Source of the DNA: Streptomyces sp. NRRL F-5630
GTDB lineage: Bacteria > Actinomycetota > Actinomycetes > Streptomycetales > Streptomycetaceae
NCBI RefSeq assembly: GCF_000719475.1
Contig: NZ_JOGO01000005.1
Span: 62,001-126,000 of the forward strand
DNA: 64,000 nt
Reading direction: 5' to 3'
The notes beneath the pieces were generated by a model. That model did no database searches. It had not been told where the DNA came from and saw only the letters and a list, made by a program, of their open reading frames with translations. This document shows positions 50,820 through 58,039 of this stretch, in pieces; positions within the stretch are counted from its first letter, which is position 1; each line of letters opens with the position of its first letter. Made by a program: the position numbers and the translations under genes.

Positions 50820-52100
50820 GTGTCCGGTCCCACCCCGCCCCAGCTCCAGTCCTCCCCTTCACCCGCTGACTGGGTGGCGCCACCGGAGCAGAGGCGGAGA
50901 CGGCTGAGCCGTCCCGTCGCCTTCGCCTCGCTCGCGGTCGTCTTCGTGCTGTTCATGGCCGCCTCCAGCGCACCCTCCCCGCTCTATGTCGTCTACCAGC
51001 AGCAATGGCACTTCTCCGCCACCACCCTCACCACCGTCTTCGCCGTGTACGTACTCGGTCTGATCGGTGCGCTGCTCGTCCTCGGCGCCCTCTCCGACCA
51101 CCTCGGCCGCCGCCCGGTCCTGCTCTCCGCCCTCGCCCTCGAAGCGGCCTCCATGGCCCTGTTCCTCGCCGCGGGCGACGTCGGCCTGCTGCTGACGGCA
51201 CGCTTCCTCCAGGGCATCGCCACCGGAGCCGCCATGACCACACTCGGCGCCGCCCTCTCCGACCTCAACCCCGCACACGCCCCGCACCGGGCCGGTCTCG
51301 TCACAGGCACCGCGCCCACCTTCGGACTGGGGCTCGGCTCGCTGGGATGCGGCCTCCTCATCGAGTACGCGCCGCACCCCACCCGCCTCGTCTACGTACT
51401 GCTGCTCCTCGCACTCGTAGTGGCCGGTGCCCTCCTCTCGGCCCTGCCCGAGACCTCGCTGCGCCGCCCCGGCGCCGCCCGCTCGCTCCACCCCCGCCTG
51501 CGCATCGCCCCCCACCTGCGGGCCGACCTGCTGAGCCTGGTCCCCATCCTCATCGCGAGCTGGGCGCTCGGCGGCCTCTACCTCTCGCTCGGCCCGTCCG
51601 TCGCCGCCGGCCTGTTCGGCCTCTCCAACCACGTCGTCGGCGGACTCGTGGTCACCCTGCTCACCGGCCCGGCCTTCCTCACCGCCCTCGCTCTGCGCGG
51701 CTGGCCCGTCGGACGGACCCTCGCCGTCAGCGCGACCCTGCTGCTGGCCGGCACGGCCGTCGCCCTGACCGGTGTGGAGCAGCACTCCTTGACCGCGGCC
51801 GCAGCCGGGACCGTGGTCGCGGGCATCGGCTTCGGCGGCTCCGCCCTCGCCAGCTTCGGCACCCTGGCCCGGATAGCCCGCCCCGCCGAACGCAGCGAGC
51901 TGCTTTCTGTCGCCTTCGTCATCTCCTACCTGGCCTTCAGCGTCCCCGCTGTGATCGCCGGAATCGCCGCCACGCACGCCGGTCTCAAGGACACGTTCGT
52001 CGCCTACGCCGCAGCGGTCGCCGCCCTCTGCGCCCTCGCCCTGCTCGCGCAGCGCCTGCGCGCGACCCGCACCCCTACCTCCGGCGTTCCCCAAGTGTGA
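50820..52100 (+). CDS. MFS transporter
   Basis: 426-aa major facilitator with 12 predicted membrane helices after a polar N-terminus of about 30 residues. The signature between helices 2 and 3, LGALSDHLGRRPVLLSALA, is clear. FLQGIATGAAMTTLGAALSDLNP and GTAPTFGLGLGSLGCGLLIEYAPHP are the family's motif-C region of antiporters (GPTFGxGxGxxxxG). It probably exports a small drug-like compound in exchange for protons. GTG 50820 has GGAG about 10 nt upstream. It is divergent from a TetR gene that is probably its repressor. Confidence 0.9.
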   Translation: MSGPTPPQLQSSPSPADWVAPPEQRRRRLSRPVAFASLAVVFVLFMAASSAPSPLYVVYQQQWHFSATTLTTVFAVYVLGLIGALLVLGALSDHLGRRPVLLSALALEAASMALFLAAGDVGLLLTARFLQGIATGAAMTTLGAALSDLNPAHAPHRAGLVTGTAPTFGLGLGSLGCGLLIEYAPHPTRLVYVLLLLALVVAGALLSALPETSLRRPGAARSLHPRLRIAPHLRADLLSLVPILIASWALGGLYLSLGPSVAAGLFGLSNHVVGGLVVTLLTGPAFLTALALRGWPVGRTLAVSATLLLAGTAVALTGVEQHSLTAAAAGTVVAGIGFGGSALASFGTLARIARPAERSELLSVAFVISYLAFSVPAVIAGIAATHAGLKDTFVAYAAAVAALCALALLAQRLRATRTPTSGVPQV

Positions 52101-52558
52101 GACAGCACCCGGGAATTGCTCGCCGCGGCCCGATCGAGGCCGCGGCGAGCGCGATTCTGCTCGCCCGGTCCGCCGGGGCCGGTAGGCCGGGTTGTCGTCG
52201 CAGCCGGGTCCGGCGGGGCGGACTCCCGTTCCTGTGGGGCTGGGCGGCCAGGAGCACAGCAGGCGGGCCCGCACTCTCCCGGCAGCGGCCGGGCTGCCAG
52301 GTCCGTGGGCAGTCGCCGCGGCCCGTAGCAGCACCATCAGCGCCGGACGGGCTTCCGCCGGTTGTCGTCCGGCCACCGCTCGACGGGAGCCGTCTCCTCG
52401 CTACGGACGGTCCCCCGGAGAAGGCGGTCCACGAGCAACGGCCGGGTGCCGGGCGGGGGTTGTCACACTCCCCGCTTCGGTGCCCGGAGCATACGGCGTA
52501 CGGAGGGGCAAAGGTGGGGCCGGCGCGGCGGCCCGCGAAGGTTCCGTTCGCAGCGGCC
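52101..52558. other. Region without a recognisable gene
   Basis: About 460 bp between the MFS gene and the convergent hydrolase gene. Sequence is GC-rich with a few short inverted repeats. No coding motif, RNA gene or transposon sequence was recognised. Confidence 0.4.
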
Positions 52559-53428
52559 CTACTTACCGAGCACCCGCCCGAGGAAGCCGCGCAGGTAACC
52601 CGCGACGATGTCCAGGTGGCTCTCCAGCAGGAAGTGGCCGCCGTTGATCAGGTGGACCTCCGCGTCCTTGGCGTCGCGGGCGAACGCTCGCGCGCCGGCC
52701 GCGCCGAAGATCTCGTCATTGCGGCCCCACACGGCGAGCACCGGGACCTCGCTCGTGCGGAGGAATTCGTGCAGCAGTGGGTAGAGCGGGCGGTTGTTCC
52801 GGTAGTCGCGGAACAGTGCCAGCTGGACCTCGTCGTTGCCCTGGCGGGAGACGAGGGCGATGTCGTGCTCCCAGGTGTCCGGGCTGACCAGGCTCGGGTC
52901 GGGCACGCCGTGCAGGTATTGCCAGCGGATGGCCTCGCGGCTCAGTGCGGCGCGGACGGCGGGCTCGGTGTCGGGGCCGGGGTTGGCGCCGTAGGCCCAG
53001 ACGTCGGTCCAGAACGACTCGACGAAGCCTTCTTCGTAGCCGTTGCCGTTCTGGGTGACCACGGCGGAGATCCGCTCGGGGTGCTTGAGCGCGAGGCGCC
53101 ATCCGAGGGGAGCGCCGTAGTCCTGGACGTAGAGGGCGTAGCGGCCCAGACCCAGTTGGTCGAGCAGTCCGGAGGTGAGTTCGGCGAGGGCGTCGAAGGT
53201 GTAGGTGAACTCATCCACGGGCGGGGCGTCGGAGTGGCCGAAGCCGAGGTGGTCCGGCGCGATGACGTGGTAATCGCCGGCCAGTAGCGGGATGAGCTCG
53301 CGGAACATGAACGAGCTGGTCGGGTAGCCGTGCAGCAGCACGATCGCGGGGGCATCGGCGGGGCCGGCTTCGCGGTAGAAGATCTCGTGGCCGTCGACGG
53401 TCGCGGTCCGGTGGTGCACCGAGCTCAT
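52559..53428 (-). CDS. Haloalkane dehalogenase-like alpha/beta hydrolase
   Basis: 289-aa cytosolic hydrolase. HGYPTSSFMFRELIPLLA is the oxyanion region. The nucleophile position is Asp103 in YVQDYGAPLGW, as in haloalkane dehalogenases and epoxide hydrolases, which use Asp instead of Ser. GRNDEIFGAAGARAF supplies the acid region and GGHFLLESH the His. ATG 53428 has GAGGGGTTAG upstream. It is divergent from a CGNR-type regulator gene across 104 bp with GGTTAG/CTAACC repeats, so these two are likely a sensor/enzyme pair. The substrate, a halide, epoxide or ester, is not determinable. Confidence 0.9.
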   Translation of the reverse strand: MSSVHHRTATVDGHEIFYREAGPADAPAIVLLHGYPTSSFMFRELIPLLAGDYHVIAPDHLGFGHSDAPPVDEFTYTFDALAELTSGLLDQLGLGRYALYVQDYGAPLGWRLALKHPERISAVVTQNGNGYEEGFVESFWTDVWAYGANPGPDTEPAVRAALSREAIRWQYLHGVPDPSLVSPDTWEHDIALVSRQGNDEVQLALFRDYRNNRPLYPLLHEFLRTSEVPVLAVWGRNDEIFGAAGARAFARDAKDAEVHLINGGHFLLESHLDIVAGYLRGFLGRVLGK

Positions 53429-53454
53429 GTCTAACCCCTCCGAGGGCTTTATCT

Positions 53455-53515
53455 GGTTAGTTCTCGTCATGCAAACATCGGTGGTCTAACCTGTCAAGCG
53501 AACCAATGCGGTTAG
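53455..53515. promoter_or_regulatory. GGTTAG/CTAACC repeats in a divergent gap
   Basis: GGTTAG (53455-53460), CTAACC (53486-53491) and GGTTAG (53510-53515), plus the small inverted repeat AACC-N5-GGTT (53501-53513), lie between the hydrolase and CGNR genes. They are candidates for regulator binding by position only. Confidence 0.5.
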
Positions 53516-53532
53516 AGGGAGGGTGGTAACCG

Positions 53533-54012
53533 GTGGACACACTGCTGGACCTGCTCAACAGCCAACCCGTGGTGAACGGCGAGGAGCGGGACGCGCTCGC
53601 AGACCCGGCCGCGGGCAGGCGCTGGGCGCGGGAGCGCGGCGGTGAAGGCAGCCTCGCGGAACTGGAGTTGCTGCGCGAGGCGCGGGACGTCCTGCGGGAC
53701 GTCGTGCGCGGAGAGAGCTCGCCCGCCGCGTTGAGCCCGCTGCTCGAAGGGGTCCACCAGATCCCGGAGATCACTTCCGGCGGTCTTCAGTGGAGAGTCG
53801 AAGCTCCCCCGCACGCCCGGCTGGCCGTCGAGGTGGTTCTCGCCTGGGCCGCCACCGAGAAGCGCCTCCCCGGGCGGCTGCGCCCCTGCGCCAATGACGA
53901 GTGCCGGCTGTTCTTGCTCGACCGCAGCCGCGCCAACCGCGCCCGCTGGTGCTCGATGGCTGTCTGCGGCAACCGCGAAAAAGCACGTCGCCACTACGAG
54001 CGCACCCGCTAG
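53533..54012 (+). CDS. CGNR zinc-finger regulator
   Basis: 159-aa protein of the ABATE/CGNR family. The N-terminal domain (about 1-110) begins DTLLDLLNSQPV and is the sensory ABATE domain. The C-terminal zinc finger has Cys119, Cys124, Cys140 and Cys145, then CGNREKARRHYER, which names the family. These are predicted transcription regulators with stress or xenobiotic ligands. GTG 53533 is chosen for GGAGG about 10 nt upstream. It is divergent from the dehalogenase-like hydrolase gene and probably controls it. Confidence 0.88.
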   Translation: MDTLLDLLNSQPVVNGEERDALADPAAGRRWARERGGEGSLAELELLREARDVLRDVVRGESSPAALSPLLEGVHQIPEITSGGLQWRVEAPPHARLAVEVVLAWAATEKRLPGRLRPCANDECRLFLLDRSRANRARWCSMAVCGNREKARRHYERTR

Positions 54013-54059
54013 TCGTGGCTCCTCCGTCCGGTCGGCACAGAGGAGGGCCGCCGCCCGCA

Positions 54060-54502
54060 GCGGATCAGCCGGACCGCGAAGGATCCGGTCAGGCCGCGGC
54101 GATCCGGCAAGCACAAACACCGACGAGAGTTCCTCGGCCCGCTCAAGACTCCGCACTCCCGCTGGCCTGGGGAGAAGCCGTACGTCCTCCTGGACGACTT
54201 CCCCCCAAGCGCGCCGAGGTCCGAGCTGGGCCGCTGGCAGCGACGTCGAGCTGGTCTTCCCGCCGACCTGCGGATCCTGGCCGAACTGGATCGAATCGGA
54301 GTTCGCGGCCCTGCACTGCTTCGCCCTCAACTGCACGGACCACGGCGCCCACGAGGAGCGGAACGCCGCCCTCGTCGCCTGCACCCGCCGGCGCAACGCC
54401 CACGCCGAGCCCAAGACCGACTTCGCCCCCGATGCGCCGATCCGCCAGTGGGCCGCATACCCGTCCGCGCATACCCGTCCAAGGCCGCACGACAAGCCAT
54501 GA
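54060..54502 (+). pseudogene. Frameshifted IS630-family transposase C-terminus
   Basis: The order of IS630 DDE transposases is seen in changing frames: HRREFLGPLKTPHSRWPGEK then PYVLLDDF, later SDVELVFPPTCGSWPNWIE followed by SEFAALHCFALNCTDHGAHEE and EPKTDFAPDAPIRQWAAYPS. A frameshift lies near 54200. The Asp of LLDDF and Glu of WIESE are the DDE residues; the N-terminal half is missing. It is an inactive insertion-sequence remnant. Confidence 0.8.
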
Positions 54503-54525
54503 GGAGCGGTCCGGTCGGTTCTCGA

Positions 54526-55719
54526 TCAACGTTCTGCGGGGAACGCCGCGTGTCGGCCGAAGCCGACCATGACGAGCGCCATGAGTGTGAGAGCGATCAT
54601 CCCGGCTGGAAGAGCCGGGGCGCCCACGCCGTCGACGACCACAGCCCCCGCAGCGCCGCCCGCGAAGATCGCCATGTTGAAGGACGTCGTCAGCATCGCG
54701 TTCGCCGCGTCGGCGTTCTCGCCCGCGGCCTCCCCCATGGCCGTCTGCAACTGCGTCGCCGAGCCGCCGAACGCGAGGCCCCACAGGACGATCGCGAGCA
54801 GCGCGAGCACAGTGGACTGCTGAGCAGCGGCAAGAAACGCTCCGGCGACGATGAACAGGACCACACTCGCCAGGGTGAGCCTGCGAAGCGCGCGGTCGAT
54901 GAACACGCCGGTGATCCAGATGCCTCCGAGCGCGGCGACGCCGAAGACGAGAAGTGTGACGTCGAGCCGGAGCGCGAGACGCATCTGCTGAAGATAGGAA
55001 GCGATGTAGGTGTAGAGCAGGTTGTGCGCGAGCATCCACACGAATACGACGGCGAGGATCGTCGCCACACCGGGAATGCTCAGAACTCGGCTGAGCGGAG
55101 CGCGTGTCTGCGCCGACTGCCCAGGGGCGTCGGGCACGAGAAACTTCGCGAAGACCATGACGAGGACGCTGAGCAGTGACATCGCGGCGAAGGACCAGCG
55201 CCACCCGACCGTCGAGCCCAGCCAGGCGCCGAGTGGTGTTCCGACGCAGAGGGCGACGGGGGTTCCGGCCATGGCGAGGGCGAGGGCACGCCCGGCGTGC
55301 TCGGGTGCGGCGATACGCCGGGCGTATCCGGCGAGCATGCCCCACAGCAGACCGGAGAAGGCTCCCCCGACGAACCGGGCGACGAGAGCGACGGTGAACG
55401 ACGGCGATACCGCCGTGGCGGCGTTCGCGACAAGGAACCCGAGCAAGCCCACAAGGAGGAGCGGCTTCCGCCGTGCCCCGCGCGTCAGCGCGATCGCCGG
55501 CACTGCCGAGAGCACCGTTCCGATCGCGTAGGCGCTCACGAGCTGGCCGGCGCCGCCTTCGGAGACGTCGAGTCCGGCGGCGAGCTGCGGGAGCAGCCCC
55601 GCCGGCAGCGTCTCGGTCATGATCACGATGAATCCGGTACACGCCATCACCACCAGTGCCGGAGCGGGGAACGACTCGTGAGCTCGCTCGCGGACCGGCG
55701 CGGGGCACGTTGGGGTCAT
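54526..55719 (-). CDS. MFS transporter, AraJ/PbuE-like
   Basis: 397-aa major facilitator with 12 membrane helices. The start shows ACTGFIVIMTETLPAGLLPQLAAGLDVSEGGAGQLVSAYAIGTV, a strong signature of sugar/drug efflux MFS of the AraJ/YdeA type. RRKPLLLVGLLGFLVANAATA is between helices 2 and 3, and FSGLLWGMLAGYARRI lies in helix 4 and its loop. ATG 55719 has AAGGAG about 9 nt upstream; GTG 55737 would be longer but lacks an RBS. It is divergent from a TetR gene and the operator-like repeats lie between the two. Confidence 0.9.
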   Translation of the reverse strand: MTPTCPAPVRERAHESFPAPALVVMACTGFIVIMTETLPAGLLPQLAAGLDVSEGGAGQLVSAYAIGTVLSAVPAIALTRGARRKPLLLVGLLGFLVANAATAVSPSFTVALVARFVGGAFSGLLWGMLAGYARRIAAPEHAGRALALAMAGTPVALCVGTPLGAWLGSTVGWRWSFAAMSLLSVLVMVFAKFLVPDAPGQSAQTRAPLSRVLSIPGVATILAVVFVWMLAHNLLYTYIASYLQQMRLALRLDVTLLVFGVAALGGIWITGVFIDRALRRLTLASVVLFIVAGAFLAAAQQSTVLALLAIVLWGLAFGGSATQLQTAMGEAAGENADAANAMLTTSFNMAIFAGGAAGAVVVDGVGAPALPAGMIALTLMALVMVGFGRHAAFPAER

Positions 55720-55748
55720 CGGGGCGGACTCCTTCACTGATTATGGAT

Positions 55749-55801
55749 TGACTGATCCGATATTGATCGACGTGCTTGCGGGTGTCAAACTGGATCAGTC
55801 A
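55749..55801. promoter_or_regulatory. Inverted-repeat operator region of the TetR/MFS pair
   Basis: TGACTGATCC (55749-55758) and its exact complement GGATCAGTCA (55792-55801) flank a 33-bp segment between the two divergent genes. They could be two half-sites bound in a repression complex by the TetR protein, or two separate sites. Confidence 0.6.
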
Positions 55802-55824
55802 GTCCGCAATAAAGGAGGTTCGCC

Positions 55825-56433
55825 GTGTCCCCTGTCGGCCGTCCCCGCATCTTCGACATGGAGGCCGTCTTGGAGGCCGCGATGCTGCTGTTCTGGGAAC
55901 AGGGCTACGAAGCGACATCGCTGGCCCAGCTCCGCGAGACCACGGGGCTGTCCTCCGCGAGCCTCTACGGTGCCTTCGGCTCGAAGGAGGGGCTGTTCGA
56001 GAAGGCCGTTGAGCACTACATCGCCGGACCGGGCAGTGTCACCGATGTCGTGGCCGACGAGGCGGGAAGCCCCCGCGAGGCCGTCGCCCGGCTCCTCCAC
56101 GGGTCCATCGACATGCAGACCGACACGTCCCACCCTCGCGGATGCCTCGTCGCCCTCTCGGGGACGACCAGGGCGCCGGGGGCGGGCGAGGCCGGAGCGC
56201 GAAAGGTCGTAGCGGCGCGCCGCGCGGCGGACCGCGCGCGCATCAGGGCGTGCGTCGTACGCGGCATCACCTCGGGCGAACTCGCCGAGGACACCGACGT
56301 GGACGGCGTCACGTCAATGATCCACGGCTTCTTGCTCGGTATCTCGACACAGGTGTGCGACGGCACATCAGCACGCCACCTGCACGCCGCAGCCGACGCG
56401 GTGCTCGCGAACTGGGACACGCAGGGACGCTGA
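55825..56433 (+). CDS. TetR-family regulator
   Basis: 202-aa repressor. HTH at about residues 10-60: MEAVLEAAMLLFWEQGYEATSLAQLRETTGLSSASLYGAFGSKEGLFEKA. The C-terminal domain includes SHPRGCLVALSGT, the TetR_C pattern of AcuR/SdpR-type regulators with a conserved Cys. GTG 55825 has a strong AAAGGAGG upstream. It is divergent from an MFS exporter gene; the exactly complementary TGACTGATCC repeats between them suggest shared control. Confidence 0.9.
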   Translation: MSPVGRPRIFDMEAVLEAAMLLFWEQGYEATSLAQLRETTGLSSASLYGAFGSKEGLFEKAVEHYIAGPGSVTDVVADEAGSPREAVARLLHGSIDMQTDTSHPRGCLVALSGTTRAPGAGEAGARKVVAARRAADRARIRACVVRGITSGELAEDTDVDGVTSMIHGFLLGISTQVCDGTSARHLHAAADAVLANWDTQGR

Positions 56434-56826
56434 CGCTCACGCGCACCACACGTCAGGAGCGTCTGGCGACCGGGCGCGCTCCGGCGAGAATCGGTGACGT
56501 GCCCGGACAGGTCACCGAGGTCGCGTGGACGGTGGTCACGGGTCCGGCAGGCCGCAGGGCTGAACGACCTCATGGGGGCGTTGCGATCGAGTTGCTGCCC
56601 GCCCGTCGGGCGGGCAGGGTCTGCGTCATGCTCGAACTGCGCGTCCTGGAGGCGGAATATCGGCATCTGTAGCGGGAGTTGCGACTGGCCGCACTTGCTG
56701 GGCGCCCTACGCGTTCGGCGTGAACACCACCGGGGCGGTTCGGTGAAACGATCCTCCCTCACTAGGATGAGTGACCCGCTCGGCGTGTCGTGAGTCTGCC
56801 GGGCGGGGCTGGGCAGAGTCGGCGCC
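56434..56826. other. Gap with a strong hairpin but no recognisable gene
   Basis: About 390 bp between the TetR gene and the secreted-protein gene. It carries the hairpin at 56595-56617. Short frames such as MLELRVLEAEYRHL ending at TAG 56670-56672 are open but unrecognised. The secreted-protein promoter must be near 56740-56826. Confidence 0.45.
56595..56617. terminator. Strong GC hairpin
   Basis: CTGCCCGCCCG pairs exactly with CGGGCGGGCAG around one T. The perfect 11-bp stem makes it a likely transcription terminator, although it lies 160 bp after the TetR stop codon. Confidence 0.6.
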
Positions 56827-57279
56827 GTGAACATCAAGACGAAGCTCGCCGTGCCCGCTCTTGCCGCCCTGCTGCTCGGCGGCCCGGGACTGGCACCCGC
56901 CAACGCCGGTACAGAACACCCGCACTGGAACCAGACGGTGAAGTGCGAAACGAAAGACCGGGACGGCCGCCGTATCCCGACGCGCGTCGGGAACGGGGAC
57001 CTGGGCTGGAATCACTTCAGCGGAAAGCACAACATCAGGAAATGCGCGATCCTCGCCGCCGGGCTGAGGGACAAGGTCGACAAAGTGGATGGCCCGCGAC
57101 TGGAGTATCTGGCGAAGGCCATTCACAACGGCAGGAAGGTCATCACCATCAAGATTATTGTGCAGTACGCGCGGCAGACCAAGGACAAGAAGTACAGGGT
57201 GAAGAAGGGCGAAGTGGTGGGAGTCATCACCGCTTATTGCGTGGGGATGAACAAGTGCCCGAACTGGGTGAATCAGTAG
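56827..57279 (+). CDS. Secreted basic protein of unknown function
   Basis: 150-aa secreted protein. A Sec signal covers residues 1 to about 27 (MNIKTKLAVPALAALLLGG, ANA cleavage site). The mature 123 residues are very basic (KDKKYRVKKGE, Lys and Arg rich) and have four Cys (VKCETK, RKCAIL, TAYCVG, NKCPNW), which could form two disulfides. The motif GNGDLGWNHFSGKHNIRKC is His/Asn-rich and might be catalytic, but I do not recognise the family. The coding sequence is less GC-rich than its neighbours (many AAG/AAA, ATT), hinting at transfer. The stop TAG is immediately followed by the ATG of the next gene. Confidence 0.8.
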   Translation: MNIKTKLAVPALAALLLGGPGLAPANAGTEHPHWNQTVKCETKDRDGRRIPTRVGNGDLGWNHFSGKHNIRKCAILAAGLRDKVDKVDGPRLEYLAKAIHNGRKVITIKIIVQYARQTKDKKYRVKKGEVVGVITAYCVGMNKCPNWVNQ

Positions 57280-57924
57280 ATGCCACTGGACCCGGACGAT
57301 GTCGCCGAGGCGCAGTACGACACGGTGAGGCGTCTCCTCCCTTACGTCGCGGTGCCCCTGGCAGGCGACCTCTACGTGCGCGGTGTCCTGCCTGTCACCC
57401 GGCCGGAACCGGCGCTGCGCGTGGTCCTCGGCGGCCTGGGGGAGTACGACGTGGCGGCGTACGTCGCCTACGAAGTGCCCCTGCGAGACGGGGAGAGCGT
57501 ACGGTCCGGGGGGGCGATTCTGCGGGCGGTCGTGCGCTCGTCGACCGGGACCCGCCTGTACGGCGCCAGCGACGTGGGCACGGTGCTGGGCATGACCGTG
57601 GTGTCCGTGAAACCAGAGCAGTGGGAAGCTGGTGCGGATTCCTACGAGGAGCGCGCCGGTGAATTCCTGCACGCCTTGCTGGAACCGTACGTAGAGGAAC
57701 CACCCAGCCCAGGTGTACGTGGTTTTCTCTTCACGGGGCCTGAGCGTATGAGGATCTACGCGGCGGGCGGCGACACTCATGAGGTGATCGGAGCGGACGT
57801 GAAAGTGTCTGACCGTATGACGGCTCTCCTGTCAGCGCTCCCGTCTTTGGTCGAGGAGCCCGAGCGCCAGCGGGACTCGGACGATCCCCACTGTGCCCGC
57901 CTGGTGGACCTTCTCCGGTGGTAG
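57280..57924 (+). CDS. Acidic cytosolic protein of unknown function, adjacent partner of the secreted protein
   Basis: 214-aa protein without signal peptide or membrane segment and rich in Asp/Glu. It contains PDDVAEAQYDTVRRLLPYVAVPLAGDLYV at the start, a central GGLGEYDVAAYVAYEVPLRDG and DRMTALLSALPSLVEEPERQ near the end. I do not recognise the family. Its ATG starts on the base after the TAG of the secreted-protein gene, so the two are co-transcribed and likely to act together. A basic secreted product followed by an acidic cytosolic one is the layout of a toxin with an immunity protein. That reading is inference; other pairings (sensor, chaperone) are possible. Confidence 0.7.
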   Translation: MPLDPDDVAEAQYDTVRRLLPYVAVPLAGDLYVRGVLPVTRPEPALRVVLGGLGEYDVAAYVAYEVPLRDGESVRSGGAILRAVVRSSTGTRLYGASDVGTVLGMTVVSVKPEQWEAGADSYEERAGEFLHALLEPYVEEPPSPGVRGFLFTGPERMRIYAAGGDTHEVIGADVKVSDRMTALLSALPSLVEEPERQRDSDDPHCARLVDLLRW

Positions 57925-57932
57925 AGCGGAAA

Positions 57933-57963
57933 GGCCCCCTTCCGCATGGGGTGGAAGGGGGCT
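57933..57963. terminator. Bidirectional terminator hairpin
   Basis: CCCCCTTCC (57935-57943) pairs exactly with GGAAGGGGG (57953-57961), extended by one G-C pair and a G-T wobble, with a 9-nt loop. It lies between the convergent 57280-57924 and GH3 genes. Confidence 0.8.
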
Positions 57964-58039
57964 CCCGGCCCGGTGAGGGTGGTGATCGTCGCTCACGCCC
58001 TCCCCGTCGGCTTTCCGGCGTTCGACAGGGTGGCGCCCT

